DNA from: Pseudomonas sp. Root562
GTDB taxonomy: Bacteria > Pseudomonadota > Gammaproteobacteria > Pseudomonadales > Pseudomonadaceae
Length of the DNA: 64,000 bases
Reading direction: 5' to 3'
Assembly (NCBI RefSeq): GCF_001427125.1
Contig: NZ_LMGK01000004.1
Coordinates: forward strand, 205,529 to 269,528
Shown: positions 33,107 to 42,127 of the stretch, in pieces
Layout of the letters: each line of letters starts with the position of its first letter
How positions within the stretch are numbered: position 1 is the stretch's first letter
The notes under the pieces: generated by a model
Databases searched by the model: none
Told to the model about the DNA's origin: nothing
Seen by the model: the letters and a program-made list of their open reading frames with translations, nothing else
Made by a program: the position numbers and the translations under genes

Positions 33107-34423
33107 ATGCGTCTTGCTTCCACGAAAACTGCGGCAGCCCTGTGTGGCGGTCTGTTGCTGGCCATGAGTGTTCCGGCCAGCGCCGCAGTCGACGCCAAAC
33201 TGCTCGACATGCTCAAGGCAAACGGTTCGATTACCAACGCGCAGTACAGTGAACTGCAAGCCGAGCTGGCCCGGGATCAGAAAGAACAGCAAATCGCCCG
33301 CCAGGCTCAACAGGAGACTAACGAGCAGATCGCAGCGACCGCGAAGAAAACCAACGAACTGAGCACCTTCGACCAGAAACTGGCGTGGGCTGCCAAGACC
33401 CAGTTCAAGGGCGATGTGCGTTTCCGCCAGGAAAACGTGCACAACGATGGCGTGTCGAACAACAAAGACCAGGATCGTCAGCGCATTCGTGCCCGCCTGG
33501 GTGCCTATACCGAAATCAACCCGCAAGTCGACACCGGTATCCGAATCGCCACCGGCAACAACGACGATGCGCGTTCTACCAACCAGAGCCTGGACAACTA
33601 CTTCGACAAGAAGCAGATCTGGCTGGATCAGGGTTACGTCGACTACCACCCCGACGCGATCAAGAACCTGCACCTGGTGGGCGGCAAGATGCCACAACAA
33701 TGGGTCAGCATGGGCGACGTGATTTGGGATAGCGACATCAGCCCGGAAGGCCTGTCGGTGTCGTACAAGTACCCGCTGAGCGGCAGTACCGAGCTGTTCG
33801 GTAGCGCCGGTCACTACACCCTCAAGGACAACGTCGACGGCGACGGCGTGCAGTTCAAACACGACCTGCGCCTGTACGCGGGCCAGTTGGGTGCACGCTT
33901 CGGCATCACTGACAACCTTAAGCTGACCCTGGGTGGCAGCGTCTACGGCTACGACAACGACGACGACATCATCCCCGGCGGCACCTCGATCCCGGCCGCA
34001 TTGGCCATCAACGGCAACAGCCCGAACGAACAATTCAAGCTGTTCGAAGGTTTCGGTCAGCTCGACATCGGCGGCCTGCCAATGCCGCTCTCGCTGTACG
34101 GCCAGTACGTCAACAACGACGATGCCAGCAACGATCAGGATACCGCCTGGCTGGCCGGTTTGAAGACCAAGGTCTACGGTTTCGCCATCGACTACAACTA
34201 CCGCGACGTGCAGCGTAACGCTGTGGTTGGCGCGTTCACTGACTCCGACTTCGCCAACGGCTTCACCGGTTCGCGCGGCAGCAAGTTGAAAGTGAGCTAC
34301 GAGCTGGACAAGAACTTCAACCTCGGCGCGACGTACTTCATGGCCAACTCTGACTACACCAACGCCACGCTCAAAGACTCCGACATCAACACCCTGCAAC
34401 TGGATGCTGAAGCGAAGTTCTGA
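33107..34423 (+). CDS. Outer membrane porin (putative porin family)
   Basis: 438-residue beta-barrel porin with signal peptide (GGLLLAMSVPASAA, cleavage near 27). Just after it is the short helical start LLDMLKANGSITNAQYSELQ seen in OprP/OprO-like and related porins, then a coiled coil (DQKEQQIARQAQQETNEQIA) that should form a trimer stalk, and a 16- to 18-stranded barrel ending in Phe. GGAG lies 7 nt before ATG 33107. Substrate unknown. The possible Pho box upstream would fit an anion or phosphate role, but the barrel sequence looks closer to the general putative-porin family than to OprP. Asn/Asp-rich loops are frequent. Confidence 0.85.
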   Translation: MRLASTKTAAALCGGLLLAMSVPASAAVDAKLLDMLKANGSITNAQYSELQAELARDQKEQQIARQAQQETNEQIAATAKKTNELSTFDQKLAWAAKTQFKGDVRFRQENVHNDGVSNNKDQDRQRIRARLGAYTEINPQVDTGIRIATGNNDDARSTNQSLDNYFDKKQIWLDQGYVDYHPDAIKNLHLVGGKMPQQWVSMGDVIWDSDISPEGLSVSYKYPLSGSTELFGSAGHYTLKDNVDGDGVQFKHDLRLYAGQLGARFGITDNLKLTLGGSVYGYDNDDDIIPGGTSIPAALAINGNSPNEQFKLFEGFGQLDIGGLPMPLSLYGQYVNNDDASNDQDTAWLAGLKTKVYGFAIDYNYRDVQRNAVVGAFTDSDFANGFTGSRGSKLKVSYELDKNFNLGATYFMANSDYTNATLKDSDINTLQLDAEAKF

Positions 34424-34440
34424 TTCACCCCGCTACACGC

Positions 34441-34460
34441 CTCGGGCAGGGAAGCCCGAG
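34441..34460 (+). terminator. Hairpin after the porin gene, possible terminator
   Basis: CTCGGGC and GCCCGAG pair around AGGGAA, 18 bases past the stop. Only three T residues occur close downstream, so termination is uncertain; the hairpin may mainly protect the mRNA end. Confidence 0.4.
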
Positions 34461-34559
34461 TCGCGCTTTACAGCCTGGCGTTGGCCCGACGGTCCCCATC
34501 ATCCGTGCGCCGGACCAACGCGAGTCTGTTTTACCGACCTTGCAGCCTGCCTTGTGCAA

Positions 34560-35612
34560 TCAACGACGATCTCCCACCCGCGAATGGCTTTTGCTCCAGT
34601 CGTTCAACAAGCTGTACGCCACTGCCAGCAACGTCGGACCGATGAACAGCCCGATGAAGCCAAACGCAATCAACCCGCCAAACACGCCCAGCAACACAAT
34701 CACCAGCGGCAGGTTTCCGCCGCGGCTGATCAGGTACGGTTTGAGCACGTTGTCCACGCCACTGATGATGAAGGTGCCCCAGATGCCGAGGAATATTGCC
34801 ATCCCGTAGTCACCTCTCCATACCAGCCAGGCGGTGGCTGGAATCCACACCAGCGGTGGCCCCATGGGAATCAGGCTAAGCATGAACGTTACGATGCCGA
34901 GCACCAAAGCCCCCGGCACACCGGCAATCAGGAAGCCGACCAGCGCCAGGACGGCCTGGGCCGCTGCCGTACCGATCACGCCGTTCACTACCCGCTGCAC
35001 CGTGCCCGCCACCAATTCGATGTAGTACCCGGCCCGTTTACCGATCAGGCGCTCCAGCAAGCCATGGACAAACGCCGCCAGCCGCGGACCGTCGCGATAG
35101 AAAAAGAACACGAAAACAATGCTCAAAGTCAGTTCGAGAATGCCGCCACCAATCTGCGCACTGCGCGCCAGCAGCCAGTTACCGACCTGACCGAAGTAGG
35201 GTTTGAGCGACACCATCATGGCCGCGCCCTGCTGATCGACACTGTTCCAGATTCCCAGCAGTCGCTCACCCACCAGCGGAATGCTGCCCAGCCAGTCCGG
35301 CGCTTGCGGCAGACCATCGACCTGCACATCCTTGATGAACGCCGTGGCGTCGCGCACATGGTCCGCCAGGTTGAAGCCCAGCCAGACCAGAGGCGCTGCC
35401 ACCAGCACCATCCAGCCCACGGTCAACAGCGCCGCCGCCAGGGATTCGCGACCATTTAGCCAACGGGTCAGTAAGCGCATCAGTGGCCAACTGGCAAACG
35501 CCAGCACCGCCCCCCAGAACAACGCTGACCAGAACGGTGCCATCACCCAGAAGCTCGCGCCAAACAGCACCAGGAGCAGGATCTGCACCAACAGCCGATC
35601 ATTATTGATCAT
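34560..35612 (-). CDS. AI-2E-family transporter (PerM/YdiK-type permease)
   Basis: 350-residue inner-membrane protein with about eight hydrophobic segments in the family's order: two N-terminal (about 8-50), one near 62, a large central soluble part (about 85-145), then five clustered segments. Family marks: FVFFFYRDGPRLAAFVHGLL and MLSLIPMGPPLVWIPATAWL, and GNLPLVIVLLGVFGGLIAFG near the C-terminus. Members were first linked to AI-2 export, but many are likely ion antiporters or have unknown substrates. GAGACTTTAG precedes the ATG. It is separated from the next minus-strand gene by 67 bases. Confidence 0.88.
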   Translation of the reverse strand: MINNDRLLVQILLLVLFGASFWVMAPFWSALFWGAVLAFASWPLMRLLTRWLNGRESLAAALLTVGWMVLVAAPLVWLGFNLADHVRDATAFIKDVQVDGLPQAPDWLGSIPLVGERLLGIWNSVDQQGAAMMVSLKPYFGQVGNWLLARSAQIGGGILELTLSIVFVFFFYRDGPRLAAFVHGLLERLIGKRAGYYIELVAGTVQRVVNGVIGTAAAQAVLALVGFLIAGVPGALVLGIVTFMLSLIPMGPPLVWIPATAWLVWRGDYGMAIFLGIWGTFIISGVDNVLKPYLISRGGNLPLVIVLLGVFGGLIAFGFIGLFIGPTLLAVAYSLLNDWSKSHSRVGDRR

Positions 35613-35679
35613 CTAAAGTCTCAAAAAATCAGTTCGAAAGAGTTGGCGAACGCGTTACGCGCGTTCGCCGGGTTAAAGC

Positions 35680-36498
35680 CTAGCGCAATAGCTGGATGTG
35701 CAGGCCAGAGCCTTCGACGCTGCCGGTTTCCAGCCGTGCCGCACGCACGCCCTGAGCGATCAGCGCCTGCCGCCAGGCTTCGGCAGCAGGCCCGGAAACA
35801 CTGACCCGCAACGTCGTGTCCAGGTTCAGACCACGGGAGATCAAACGCAGCCAGGTGTCATCCGGTGCATCCGTGAGTTTGGGAAAGTCGAGTTCGCCGG
35901 TGCTTTTGAGTTCACGCAGCAAGGTCGCCGAGGTCGGCAGCAAATCGCCCAGCGGCGCAGCGGCATCGAACTGCTCGACGTGCAGGTAGGCTTTGCGATT
36001 GCCGCGGGTGATGCTGTAGAGCGCCACCAGTGTGTTGTCTTTCGGAGCAGCCAGGCGCAACAGCAGGTACGCCTGCTCATTGTCGGCGCCATAGAGCTTG
36101 GCGTTGCCGAAGACTTCGTTGGCCCACAGGCTGCTTTCACCGCAATCACGGGCCTGGCACCAGAACAGCAACTGGGCGTCCTGTTTCTGCAAGGCTTCGC
36201 GGGCGGCCGTGAATGCTTCGGTGGATGAATGCTCCGGTGGCAGCTCGTAGGTCACTGACGTGGCATTGCCACGGGCGCTGACCTGGCCATCGAAGCGCAG
36301 CTGGCCGCTGATCTTGCGGATCGAACCCAGTGGGTAAATTCGCTCGATGTCGACCGGAACGCGATAGTCGACGATCTGCGCATCGGCCATGCGCGGCACG
36401 ATCGGCAAATCCTGACTGCCAGGCACATCAGCGGCCAACAACACGGGACTGAAACTGCACAGTGCCAACAGACTGAGGGAACGCATCGATAGACTCAT
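35680..36498 (-). CDS. DUF4892 periplasmic protein
   Basis: 272-residue protein with a signal peptide ([18 protein letters not shown], cleavage near 22). It has the DUF4892 layout: [20 protein letters not shown] near 38, [20 protein letters not shown] near 130, and a C-terminal part ([20 protein letters not shown]) resembling an OmpA-type or peptidoglycan-facing fold. Function unknown. Its ATG overlaps the GST stop by four bases. It is the last gene of a six-gene minus-strand unit; in P. aeruginosa a similar order is found around PA1617-PA1624 (from memory). Confidence 0.8.
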   Translation of the reverse strand: MSLSMRSLSLLALCSFSPVLLAADVPGSQDLPIVPRMADAQIVDYRVPVDIERIYPLGSIRKISGQLRFDGQVSARGNATSVTYELPPEHSSTEAFTAAREALQKQDAQLLFWCQARDCGESSLWANEVFGNAKLYGADNEQAYLLLRLAAPKDNTLVALYSITRGNRKAYLHVEQFDAAAPLGDLLPTSATLLRELKSTGELDFPKLTDAPDDTWLRLISRGLNLDTTLRVSVSGPAAEAWRQALIAQGVRAARLETGSVEGSGLHIQLLR

Positions 36499-37154
36499 CG
36501 GATCAGCATGGCCTGGGCACCCTTGATGACACTCGCTTCATCGGCGCGCTGTGGCACCAGCAAGCCACGTTGCACCGCAGGACGCGCCTCCATGGTTGCC
36601 ATCCAGCGTTGCAACGCCGTCAAACCTTCCACCGAGACACCGGACCACTCGTAGCCACGTACCCAGGGGAACGTCGCGATATCGGCGATGCTGTAGTCGC
36701 CGGCAAGGAACTCGACGGCTTGCAGGCGCGTGTCGAGGACTTCGTAGAGGCGACGGGTTTCGTGCTGATAGCGATCGATTGCACCCTGCAGCTTTTCCGG
36801 GAAATAACGGAAAAACACGTTGGCCTGGCCCTGCATCGGGCCGATGCCGCCCATCTGGAACATCAGCCACTGCAATACCACCGAACGCCCCTTGGGGTCG
36901 GCTGGCAAAAGCTTGCCGGTCATTTCAGCGAGGTAAATCAGGATGGCACCGGATTCAAACACGGCAAAATCGCCGTTGGCGCGATCGACGATCGCCGGAA
37001 TACGCCCATTGGGGTTGATCTTGAGGAAGTCCGCGGACTTCTGTTCCTTTTTGTCGAAACTCAGGGCATGCACCTTATAGGGCAGGCCGAGTTCCTCGAG
37101 CACGATAGAGACCTTGTGGCCATTCGGGGTCGCAGCGGTGTACAGATCTATCAT
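36495..37154 (-). CDS. Glutathione S-transferase, Nu class (YfcG-like)
   Basis: 219-residue GST: N-terminal thioredoxin domain (1-80) with [20 protein letters not shown] and the glutathione-binding [12 protein letters not shown] near 65, and a C-terminal helical domain with [17 protein letters not shown]. The T-P-N-G-x-K start matches Escherichia coli YfcG, a Nu-class enzyme with disulfide-bond reductase activity that binds glutathione disulfide. GGGAGA lies 7 nt before ATG 37154, so the longer ORF start is rejected. It is coupled to the DUF4892 gene by an ATGA overlap. Confidence 0.9.
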   Translation of the reverse strand: MIDLYTAATPNGHKVSIVLEELGLPYKVHALSFDKKEQKSADFLKINPNGRIPAIVDRANGDFAVFESGAILIYLAEMTGKLLPADPKGRSVVLQWLMFQMGGIGPMQGQANVFFRYFPEKLQGAIDRYQHETRRLYEVLDTRLQAVEFLAGDYSIADIATFPWVRGYEWSGVSVEGLTALQRWMATMEARPAVQRGLLVPQRADEASVIKGAQAMLIR

Positions 37155-37204
37155 GGTTGTCTCCCATTTCAACCCGCCCAGCCTCGACAGTTGCCTGGTG
37201 CAAG

Positions 37205-38059
37205 TCAAGGAATGGCGAAGAACCGATTGAAACAGTCTGCGACAAGGTCGGCACCGGACTCGTCGTTCAAGTGCAAATGGTGGCCACCAGGCAGCTGTTC
37301 ACGGCTAAAGGGTAGACGCTCCAGCAATTCTGGATGTTTGGCGAGCATGCCGTCGGCGGCCACCACCAGTTTTGCCGGACAACTCACCCGCTTGACGAAT
37401 GCCATTGCCTGTTCGGTCGTAAGACGCAGCGGCGATGGCAGCGTGAGGCGGTTATCGGTGCGCCAGGTGTAACCGCCCGGCACCGGCATCAAGCCACGTT
37501 GCGCCAGCAGTTCGGCGGCTTCGCGACTGACCGCCACCAACCCTTTCATTCGAGCCTCGACGGCTCGATCGAGGGTGTCGTAGACCGGTTTGCGTTTTTC
37601 TTGCAAATCCAGCTGCGCTTGCAGGGCCATGCCCATGCGTTCGGCCGCATTTTCGCCCTTGTCGGTAGGCGGAATGACGCCATCGATCAAGGCCAGATGA
37701 GTGACGCGCTCCGGCAAAGACCCGGCGATGATCAAGGACGCGATCGCCCCCATCGAGTGGCCCAACAGGGCAAAGCGCTTGAGGCCCATTTGTTCGGCGA
37801 CTTGCAGCACATCGTGGGCATAGTCCCACATGGCGTACCCCGCGCCCGGCGGGCGATGCCCGGAATGGCCGTGCCCTGCCATGTCCAGTGCAATGATGCG
37901 CAGACCTTTAAGCTTCGGCGCCAGTCGGGCGAAGCTGTTGGCGTTGTCGAGCCAGCCGTGCAAGGCAATCACCGGCAATCCGTCTTCCGGGCCGAACAGA
38001 TGCGCCGCCAGCTCGATGTGCGGCAGGCTCAGGCGGACTTCTTCAACGACGTGACTCAT
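37205..38059 (-). CDS. Alpha/beta-fold hydrolase
   Basis: 284-residue hydrolase. Oxyanion loop [10 protein letters not shown] near 34, nucleophile Ser102 in LLGHSMGA, and His near 263 in PGGHHLHL. The loop form H-G-W-L-D-N is common in serine hydrolases of lipid or thioester metabolism. ATG 38059 is used (AGGATTGCGC before it). It overlaps the stop of the upstream hydrolase gene by four bases (ATGA). Confidence 0.87.
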   Translation of the reverse strand: MSHVVEEVRLSLPHIELAAHLFGPEDGLPVIALHGWLDNANSFARLAPKLKGLRIIALDMAGHGHSGHRPPGAGYAMWDYAHDVLQVAEQMGLKRFALLGHSMGAIASLIIAGSLPERVTHLALIDGVIPPTDKGENAAERMGMALQAQLDLQEKRKPVYDTLDRAVEARMKGLVAVSREAAELLAQRGLMPVPGGYTWRTDNRLTLPSPLRLTTEQAMAFVKRVSCPAKLVVAADGMLAKHPELLERLPFSREQLPGGHHLHLNDESGADLVADCFNRFFAIP

Positions 38060-38862
38060 GCGCAATCCTGTGGGCGGCGTCCTTCCCATTTGCTGAACAG
38101 GTTTTTCAGCAACAGGGCGGTGTCTTGCGGACGTTCGAGGGGAAACATGTGGCCACCAGGCATGGTCAGGGACTCTCCCAAAGGCATGCGCCCGACCGAA
38201 CTGGCGTGGTGGCGCATCACCACCCGGCTGCTGCGCCCGCGCACCACCGCCAGAGGCACTTTCAATTGTCGCGTGCGGCCGGGGCTGGTGTGGGGTACGC
38301 CACGGTAGATACTGATTTCCGTGGCCGGATCGAAGCGCAGGCGCAGTTTGTCACCCACTTTGTGCAAACCGTGTTGCAGGTAGGCGTCGAAACATTCCGG
38401 ATCGAAACTGCGAAACAGGGTTTTGCCTGCGAAATAGCGGCGGGCACTGTCGAGATCGGCGAATTCTTCCCGCCGCCCCAAGGTACGACCCGCCGGGGTC
38501 AGGCGATCGATGAACCCCAAACGCTTGGCCGCGCGGATCACCCATTGATCGGTACGGGTCAGCACAGGGGAATCGAGCATCACCACGCCGCGATAGAGAT
38601 GGGGACAGCGCAACGCCGCGTGCTGGTGCAGTACGCCACCAAAGGAATGGCCGACACCCCAAACCGGTTCCGGCTGCTGCTCCAGGTGATGAATCAACTC
38701 ATCCACCAGGTTGTACCAGTTGTCGTCCGCCGGAAACCGCGGGTCATGGGCGTGCTGCTCCAGATGCGTCACCTGATACTCGGGCGCCAGCGCCGCGAAC
38801 AGTTTGCCGTAGGTACCCGAAGGAAACCCGTTGGCGTGGGCGAAAAATATCTGTTGCGACAT
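38056..38862 (-). CDS. Alpha/beta-fold hydrolase
   Basis: 268-residue hydrolase with the N-terminal FFAHANGFPSGTYGKLF loop (H-A-N-G-F oxyanion region), nucleophile Ser73 in GVGHSFGG, and His near 239 in PGGHMFPLERP. The H-A-N-G-F form is typical of a pseudomonad group whose substrate is not known. The start is set at ATG 38862; the longer ORF in frame reads into the gap without a ribosome site. Translation is coupled to the following hydrolase gene by ATGA. The two hydrolases are different subfamilies, not a recent duplication. Confidence 0.85.
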   Translation of the reverse strand: MSQQIFFAHANGFPSGTYGKLFAALAPEYQVTHLEQHAHDPRFPADDNWYNLVDELIHHLEQQPEPVWGVGHSFGGVLHQHAALRCPHLYRGVVMLDSPVLTRTDQWVIRAAKRLGFIDRLTPAGRTLGRREEFADLDSARRYFAGKTLFRSFDPECFDAYLQHGLHKVGDKLRLRFDPATEISIYRGVPHTSPGRTRQLKVPLAVVRGRSSRVVMRHHASSVGRMPLGESLTMPGGHMFPLERPQDTALLLKNLFSKWEGRRPQDCA

Positions 38863-38975
38863 ACCGGCAAATCCATGAGCGAAAACAGGTGTTGATTGTC
38901 CGTAAGACCACGTACTACAGCAATGACCGTAACTGACAGGAATGATGACAGTCCGGTCAAAGCTATGGACTGCTC

Positions 38976-39419
38976 TCAACGTGCCGGCGGATTCTCGCCC
39001 AACGGCACCACCGCCATGGTCAAGCGCGACACGCAACTGGCCTTGCCCTCATCACTGGTCAGGCGGATGTCCCAGACATGGGTCGTGCGCCCGATGTGAA
39101 TCGGCTTGGCCACCGCCGTCACTCGCCCGCTTCGCAGGCCGCGCAAATGGTTGGCGTTGATTTCCAGGCCCACGCAGTAAAACTTGCTGGCGTCGATGCA
39201 CAGGTAACTGGCCATGGAGCCGACGGTTTCAGCCAGCACCACCGAAGCGCCGCCGTGCAGCAAGCCATAAGGCTGGTGGGTGCGGTGGTCGATGACCATG
39301 CTCGCGGTCAGCGACTCTTCATCAAAGGCTTCGAAGCGGATGTCCAACACTTCGCCAATAGTGTTCTTCTGGATTGCATTCAACTGTTCGATGTTGGGGG
39401 TGGTGCGCCACAAACTCAT
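38976..39419 (-). CDS. Hotdog-fold acyl-CoA thioesterase
   Basis: 147-residue PaaI/YdiI-type hotdog protein. It shows HRTHQPYGLLHGGASVVLAE with the H-G-G motif near 57 and catalytic acid Glu65 in LAETVGSMAS, and the strand HLRGLRSGRVTAVAKPIHIG. It should hydrolyse acyl- or aryl-CoA thioesters. AAGGAATCCAGCG precedes ATG 39419. It follows the acyl-CoA ligase by 31 bases, so ligase and thioesterase act on the same pool (inference). Confidence 0.9.
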   Translation of the reverse strand: MSLWRTTPNIEQLNAIQKNTIGEVLDIRFEAFDEESLTASMVIDHRTHQPYGLLHGGASVVLAETVGSMASYLCIDASKFYCVGLEINANHLRGLRSGRVTAVAKPIHIGRTTHVWDIRLTSDEGKASCVSRLTMAVVPLGENPPAR

Positions 39420-39450
39420 CGCTGGATTCCTTGTTGGTTTTGTTCGTGAC

Positions 39451-41106
39451 TCAATCCTGCCACAGCACCGCTTCGCTGCGCTCGCTCCATTCTTCGAATT
39501 GCCCACCGTAAGCCGCTTCGATGACGTTGCGCTTGATCTTCAAGGTCGGCGTGAGGAAGCCGTTTTCCACGGCCCAGCTGTCCTTGACCACCACCAGACG
39601 CCGCAGACGTTCGTGCTTGTCGAGTGCGGCATTGACCTCCTCGAGCAGTTTTTCCAGGCTTGAATGCAACCCCGCGCGCGCCTCCTGTTGCCCGACGGCC
39701 GAGAGTACGCATAGCCCCAACGGCGCACTCAAGCCATCGCCGACCACGCAAACCTGTTCGATGCGCGAATGCACCGCCAGGCGATTTTCAATCGGTGCCG
39801 GTGCCACGTATTTACCCTTGCTGGTCTTGAAGATTTCCTTCAAACGCCCAGTCAGGCGCAAGTTGCCTTCGGCGTCCTCTTCGCCTTTGTCGCCGGTCCG
39901 CAGGAAACCCTCCTCGGTGATGGTTTCAGCGGTTTTCTGCGGTTCCTTGAAATAGCCGAGCATGGTCGCGCCGCTGCGCACCAGCACCTCGCCCGATTCC
40001 TCGATGCGCACTTCCACCTCGGGGCATGGCTTGCCGATCCAGCCGGGTTTGTTCTGGCCCGGCAGGCATATGTGCGAGTAACCACAGCTTTCGGTCATGC
40101 CGTAAACCTCCAGCACGTCCAGGCCCAATTTGCGGTACCACAGCAACAAGGTCAGTGGCACCGGCGCGGCACCGGACAAGGCCACGCGCAACGCATCAAG
40201 CCCCAACCCGGCGAGCACCTTGTGCCCTACCCGCTTGCCGATAAACGGCAAGCCGAGCAAAAAATCGAGGCGTTTTGCCGGGATCTTGCTGTACACGCCC
40301 ATCTGGAATTTGGTCCAGATCCGCGGTACGCCAAACAGCGCCGTCGGTCGCGCACGTTTCAGGTCGGTGAGAAAAGTATCGAGGCTCTCGGCAAAAAAAA
40401 CGGTTTGCCCGGTATAGATCGAGGCCAGTTCGACGAACATCCGTTCCGCCACATGGCACAACGGCAAATAGGACAACAGTCGGTCCGACTCGTTGAGGCC
40501 GAATAACGACGTGCCACGTGTGGTCGCAAACCCAAGGTTACCGAAACTGTGCATCACGCCCTTCGGCATGCCGGTGGTGCCGGAGGTGTAGATGATCGTC
40601 GCGAGTTGATCGGCGGCAGGCTTGGGATCGTCCTGGATCGGTGAGCTGCGTTGCAGATCGGCCCAGCTGAAATCGAAGGTGCCAGGCGGATGCAGCGGCA
40701 GGCTGATCGTCACCAAGTCCGGGCTCACCCCTCGGGACATACCGGGCCAGTCGTCGAGTTTGCCAATAAAGGCCAGGACCGCTTCAGAATGCTCCAGCAC
40801 CTGGGCCACGGATTCGGCCGTCAGGTTCGGGTACAGCGGCACCGAGACATGGCCAGCCATCCAGATCGCCAGGTCGGCAATGATCCAGTGGGCGCAGTTT
40901 TTCGAGATCAGGGCGACATGGCTGCCTTGTGGCAACTCCCGCGCTCGCAACCAATGTGCTGCACAGCGGGCCTGATGGCCGACGTCGGCCCAGGTCAGGG
41001 TCTCGACTTGCCCACCGCCAACGGGCTGCACCAAAAAGCGCTGGCGTGGATGACGGGCTTCACGCTCGTAGAAAACGTCCAGCGGCAAACGAAAAGCAGC
41101 AGACAT
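39451..41106 (-). CDS. AMP-dependent acyl-CoA synthetase/ligase
   Basis: 551-residue adenylate-forming ligase of the long-chain acyl-CoA synthetase type. P-loop TIIYTSGTTGMPKGVMHSFG near 165, A5-type motif EVYGMTESCGYSHI, A7-type LRTGDKGEEDAEGNLRLTGR and the C-terminal catalytic Lys region GFLTPTLKIKRNVIEAAY. It activates a carboxylic acid with ATP and CoA. The start at 41106 (GGAGCGAGTCGC before it) is preferred over the longer ORF. It heads the minus-strand unit that continues through thioesterase, hydrolases, GST and the DUF4892 gene. Confidence 0.9.
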   Translation of the reverse strand: MSAAFRLPLDVFYEREARHPRQRFLVQPVGGGQVETLTWADVGHQARCAAHWLRARELPQGSHVALISKNCAHWIIADLAIWMAGHVSVPLYPNLTAESVAQVLEHSEAVLAFIGKLDDWPGMSRGVSPDLVTISLPLHPPGTFDFSWADLQRSSPIQDDPKPAADQLATIIYTSGTTGMPKGVMHSFGNLGFATTRGTSLFGLNESDRLLSYLPLCHVAERMFVELASIYTGQTVFFAESLDTFLTDLKRARPTALFGVPRIWTKFQMGVYSKIPAKRLDFLLGLPFIGKRVGHKVLAGLGLDALRVALSGAAPVPLTLLLWYRKLGLDVLEVYGMTESCGYSHICLPGQNKPGWIGKPCPEVEVRIEESGEVLVRSGATMLGYFKEPQKTAETITEEGFLRTGDKGEEDAEGNLRLTGRLKEIFKTSKGKYVAPAPIENRLAVHSRIEQVCVVGDGLSAPLGLCVLSAVGQQEARAGLHSSLEKLLEEVNAALDKHERLRRLVVVKDSWAVENGFLTPTLKIKRNVIEAAYGGQFEEWSERSEAVLWQD

Positions 41107-41202
41107 GCGACTCGCTCCTGTTTTTTTGTTCTGGAGCAAGCGTAGTCAACCAAGCAAGTGCTTGGTTAGCTATTTTGTACGATTTTTTTCAAGCCCTCTC
41201 TG

Positions 41203-41278
41203 CCTGTAGAAGCGAGGCTTGCCCGCGAAGGGAGCCTCTGAATTGCCAAAAGCTTCGCGGGCAAGCCTCGCTCCTGCA
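41203..41278. repeat. REP doublet, GGAGCGAGGCTTGCCCGCGAA family (copy 2)
   Basis: Outer arms CTGTAGAAGCGAGGCTTGCC and GGCAAGCCTCGCTCCTGCA; inner pairing CGCGAAGGG / CTTCGCG. It is shorter than the copy at 12079. It lies between the sixA stop and the ligase gene start, on the upstream side of the ligase. Confidence 0.88.
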
Positions 41279-41297
41279 TAAGAAAAATCAAAGACGG

Positions 41298-41753
41298 CTA
41301 TGGGTGCTTGACGCTGTTGAGCCTCATCGAGCCGACCAGCAGTTCACTGCCTTCGAGTTCCGCCAGCCCGGCAGTGCTGATCCGCTCCGGGGGGTGTCCG
41401 GCACCGTGTTGCAAATAGCTCAGCAAATTGCCCACCAACGGGTTGTGACTGACCAGCAGTACGTCACTCACCGCAACCATCTGCTCGGCCACTTTGTCCG
41501 GATCAGTGTCCGGTGTCAGCCAATCGACAGTGCGAATTTCCGGTTCGAAACCCAACGCTTCGCGCACCAACTGCGCTGTTTGCTGTGCGCGCAGGTAGGG
41601 GCTGGCGTAGATCGCGGTCAGCGGCTGGCCGATCAGCAGTGCCGCACTGCGCAATACTTCTTCACGACCGTGGTCCGTCAGTTCCCGCTCCGAATCGTGG
41701 GGGCGGGAGCCGTGTGGTACGGCTTCACCATGACGCAATACCCAGAGTTTCAT
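41298..41753 (-). CDS. sixA: Phosphohistidine phosphatase SixA
   Basis: 151-residue member of the histidine phosphatase superfamily: R-H-G motif at LRHGEAV (His8), YASPYLRAQQTAQLV near 50 and the second catalytic His in LLVSHNPLVGNL near 103. SixA removes phosphate from phosphohistidine in HPt or PTS proteins. The ATG overlaps the DUF4389 stop (ATGA). Its presence near a hybrid kinase that lacks an HPt domain is suggestive but may be coincidental, because this neighbourhood also holds gpsA. Confidence 0.9.
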   Translation of the reverse strand: MKLWVLRHGEAVPHGSRPHDSERELTDHGREEVLRSAALLIGQPLTAIYASPYLRAQQTAQLVREALGFEPEIRTVDWLTPDTDPDKVAEQMVAVSDVLLVSHNPLVGNLLSYLQHGAGHPPERISTAGLAELEGSELLVGSMRLNSVKHP

Positions 41754-42097
41754 AGCTTGGGTTCCTCATCTCGGGCCGGATGCGGCGCTGGCGCCACGAC
41801 GTGCGGCGCTTCACCTTCCGGCGTACGCGGCGTCGGCCAATCGGCGAACGGCCAAGGCTTCTGGTCGCTGTGAAAACTGCCGAACCGACCGATCTGAGCC
41901 AGGAACTGGCTCAGACTGTCGCCGAAGTTCATCAAACTGGCGCTCGGGGCGCCGTAAATCAAACGATAGATCAACTGCACCAGCACCACGGCACCCAGGA
42001 TGAATTGCGCCACTTGCCAGACCAGCACAAAAACCACCATCCACAACACCCGCAGCAGGATGGATTCGTACTTGGCTTCTACTTTCTGATCGTTCAT
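41750..42097 (-). CDS. DUF4389 membrane protein
   Basis: 115-residue protein with one or two hydrophobic segments (about 18-45, VLWMVVFVLVWQVAQFILGA, continuing into LVQLIYRLIYG), the core of DUF4389. The C-terminal third is Pro/Ala-rich and probably disordered (PRTPEGEAPHVVAPAPHPAR). GGAGTGAGAC precedes the ATG. It lies between gpsA (30 bases upstream) and sixA (overlap), so the three form one transcript. Function unknown. Confidence 0.83.
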   Translation of the reverse strand: MNDQKVEAKYESILLRVLWMVVFVLVWQVAQFILGAVVLVQLIYRLIYGAPSASLMNFGDSLSQFLAQIGRFGSFHSDQKPWPFADWPTPRTPEGEAPHVVAPAPHPARDEEPKL

Positions 42098-42127
42098 GTC
42101 TCACTCCGTTCCGGTTAAGGGGTGGGC

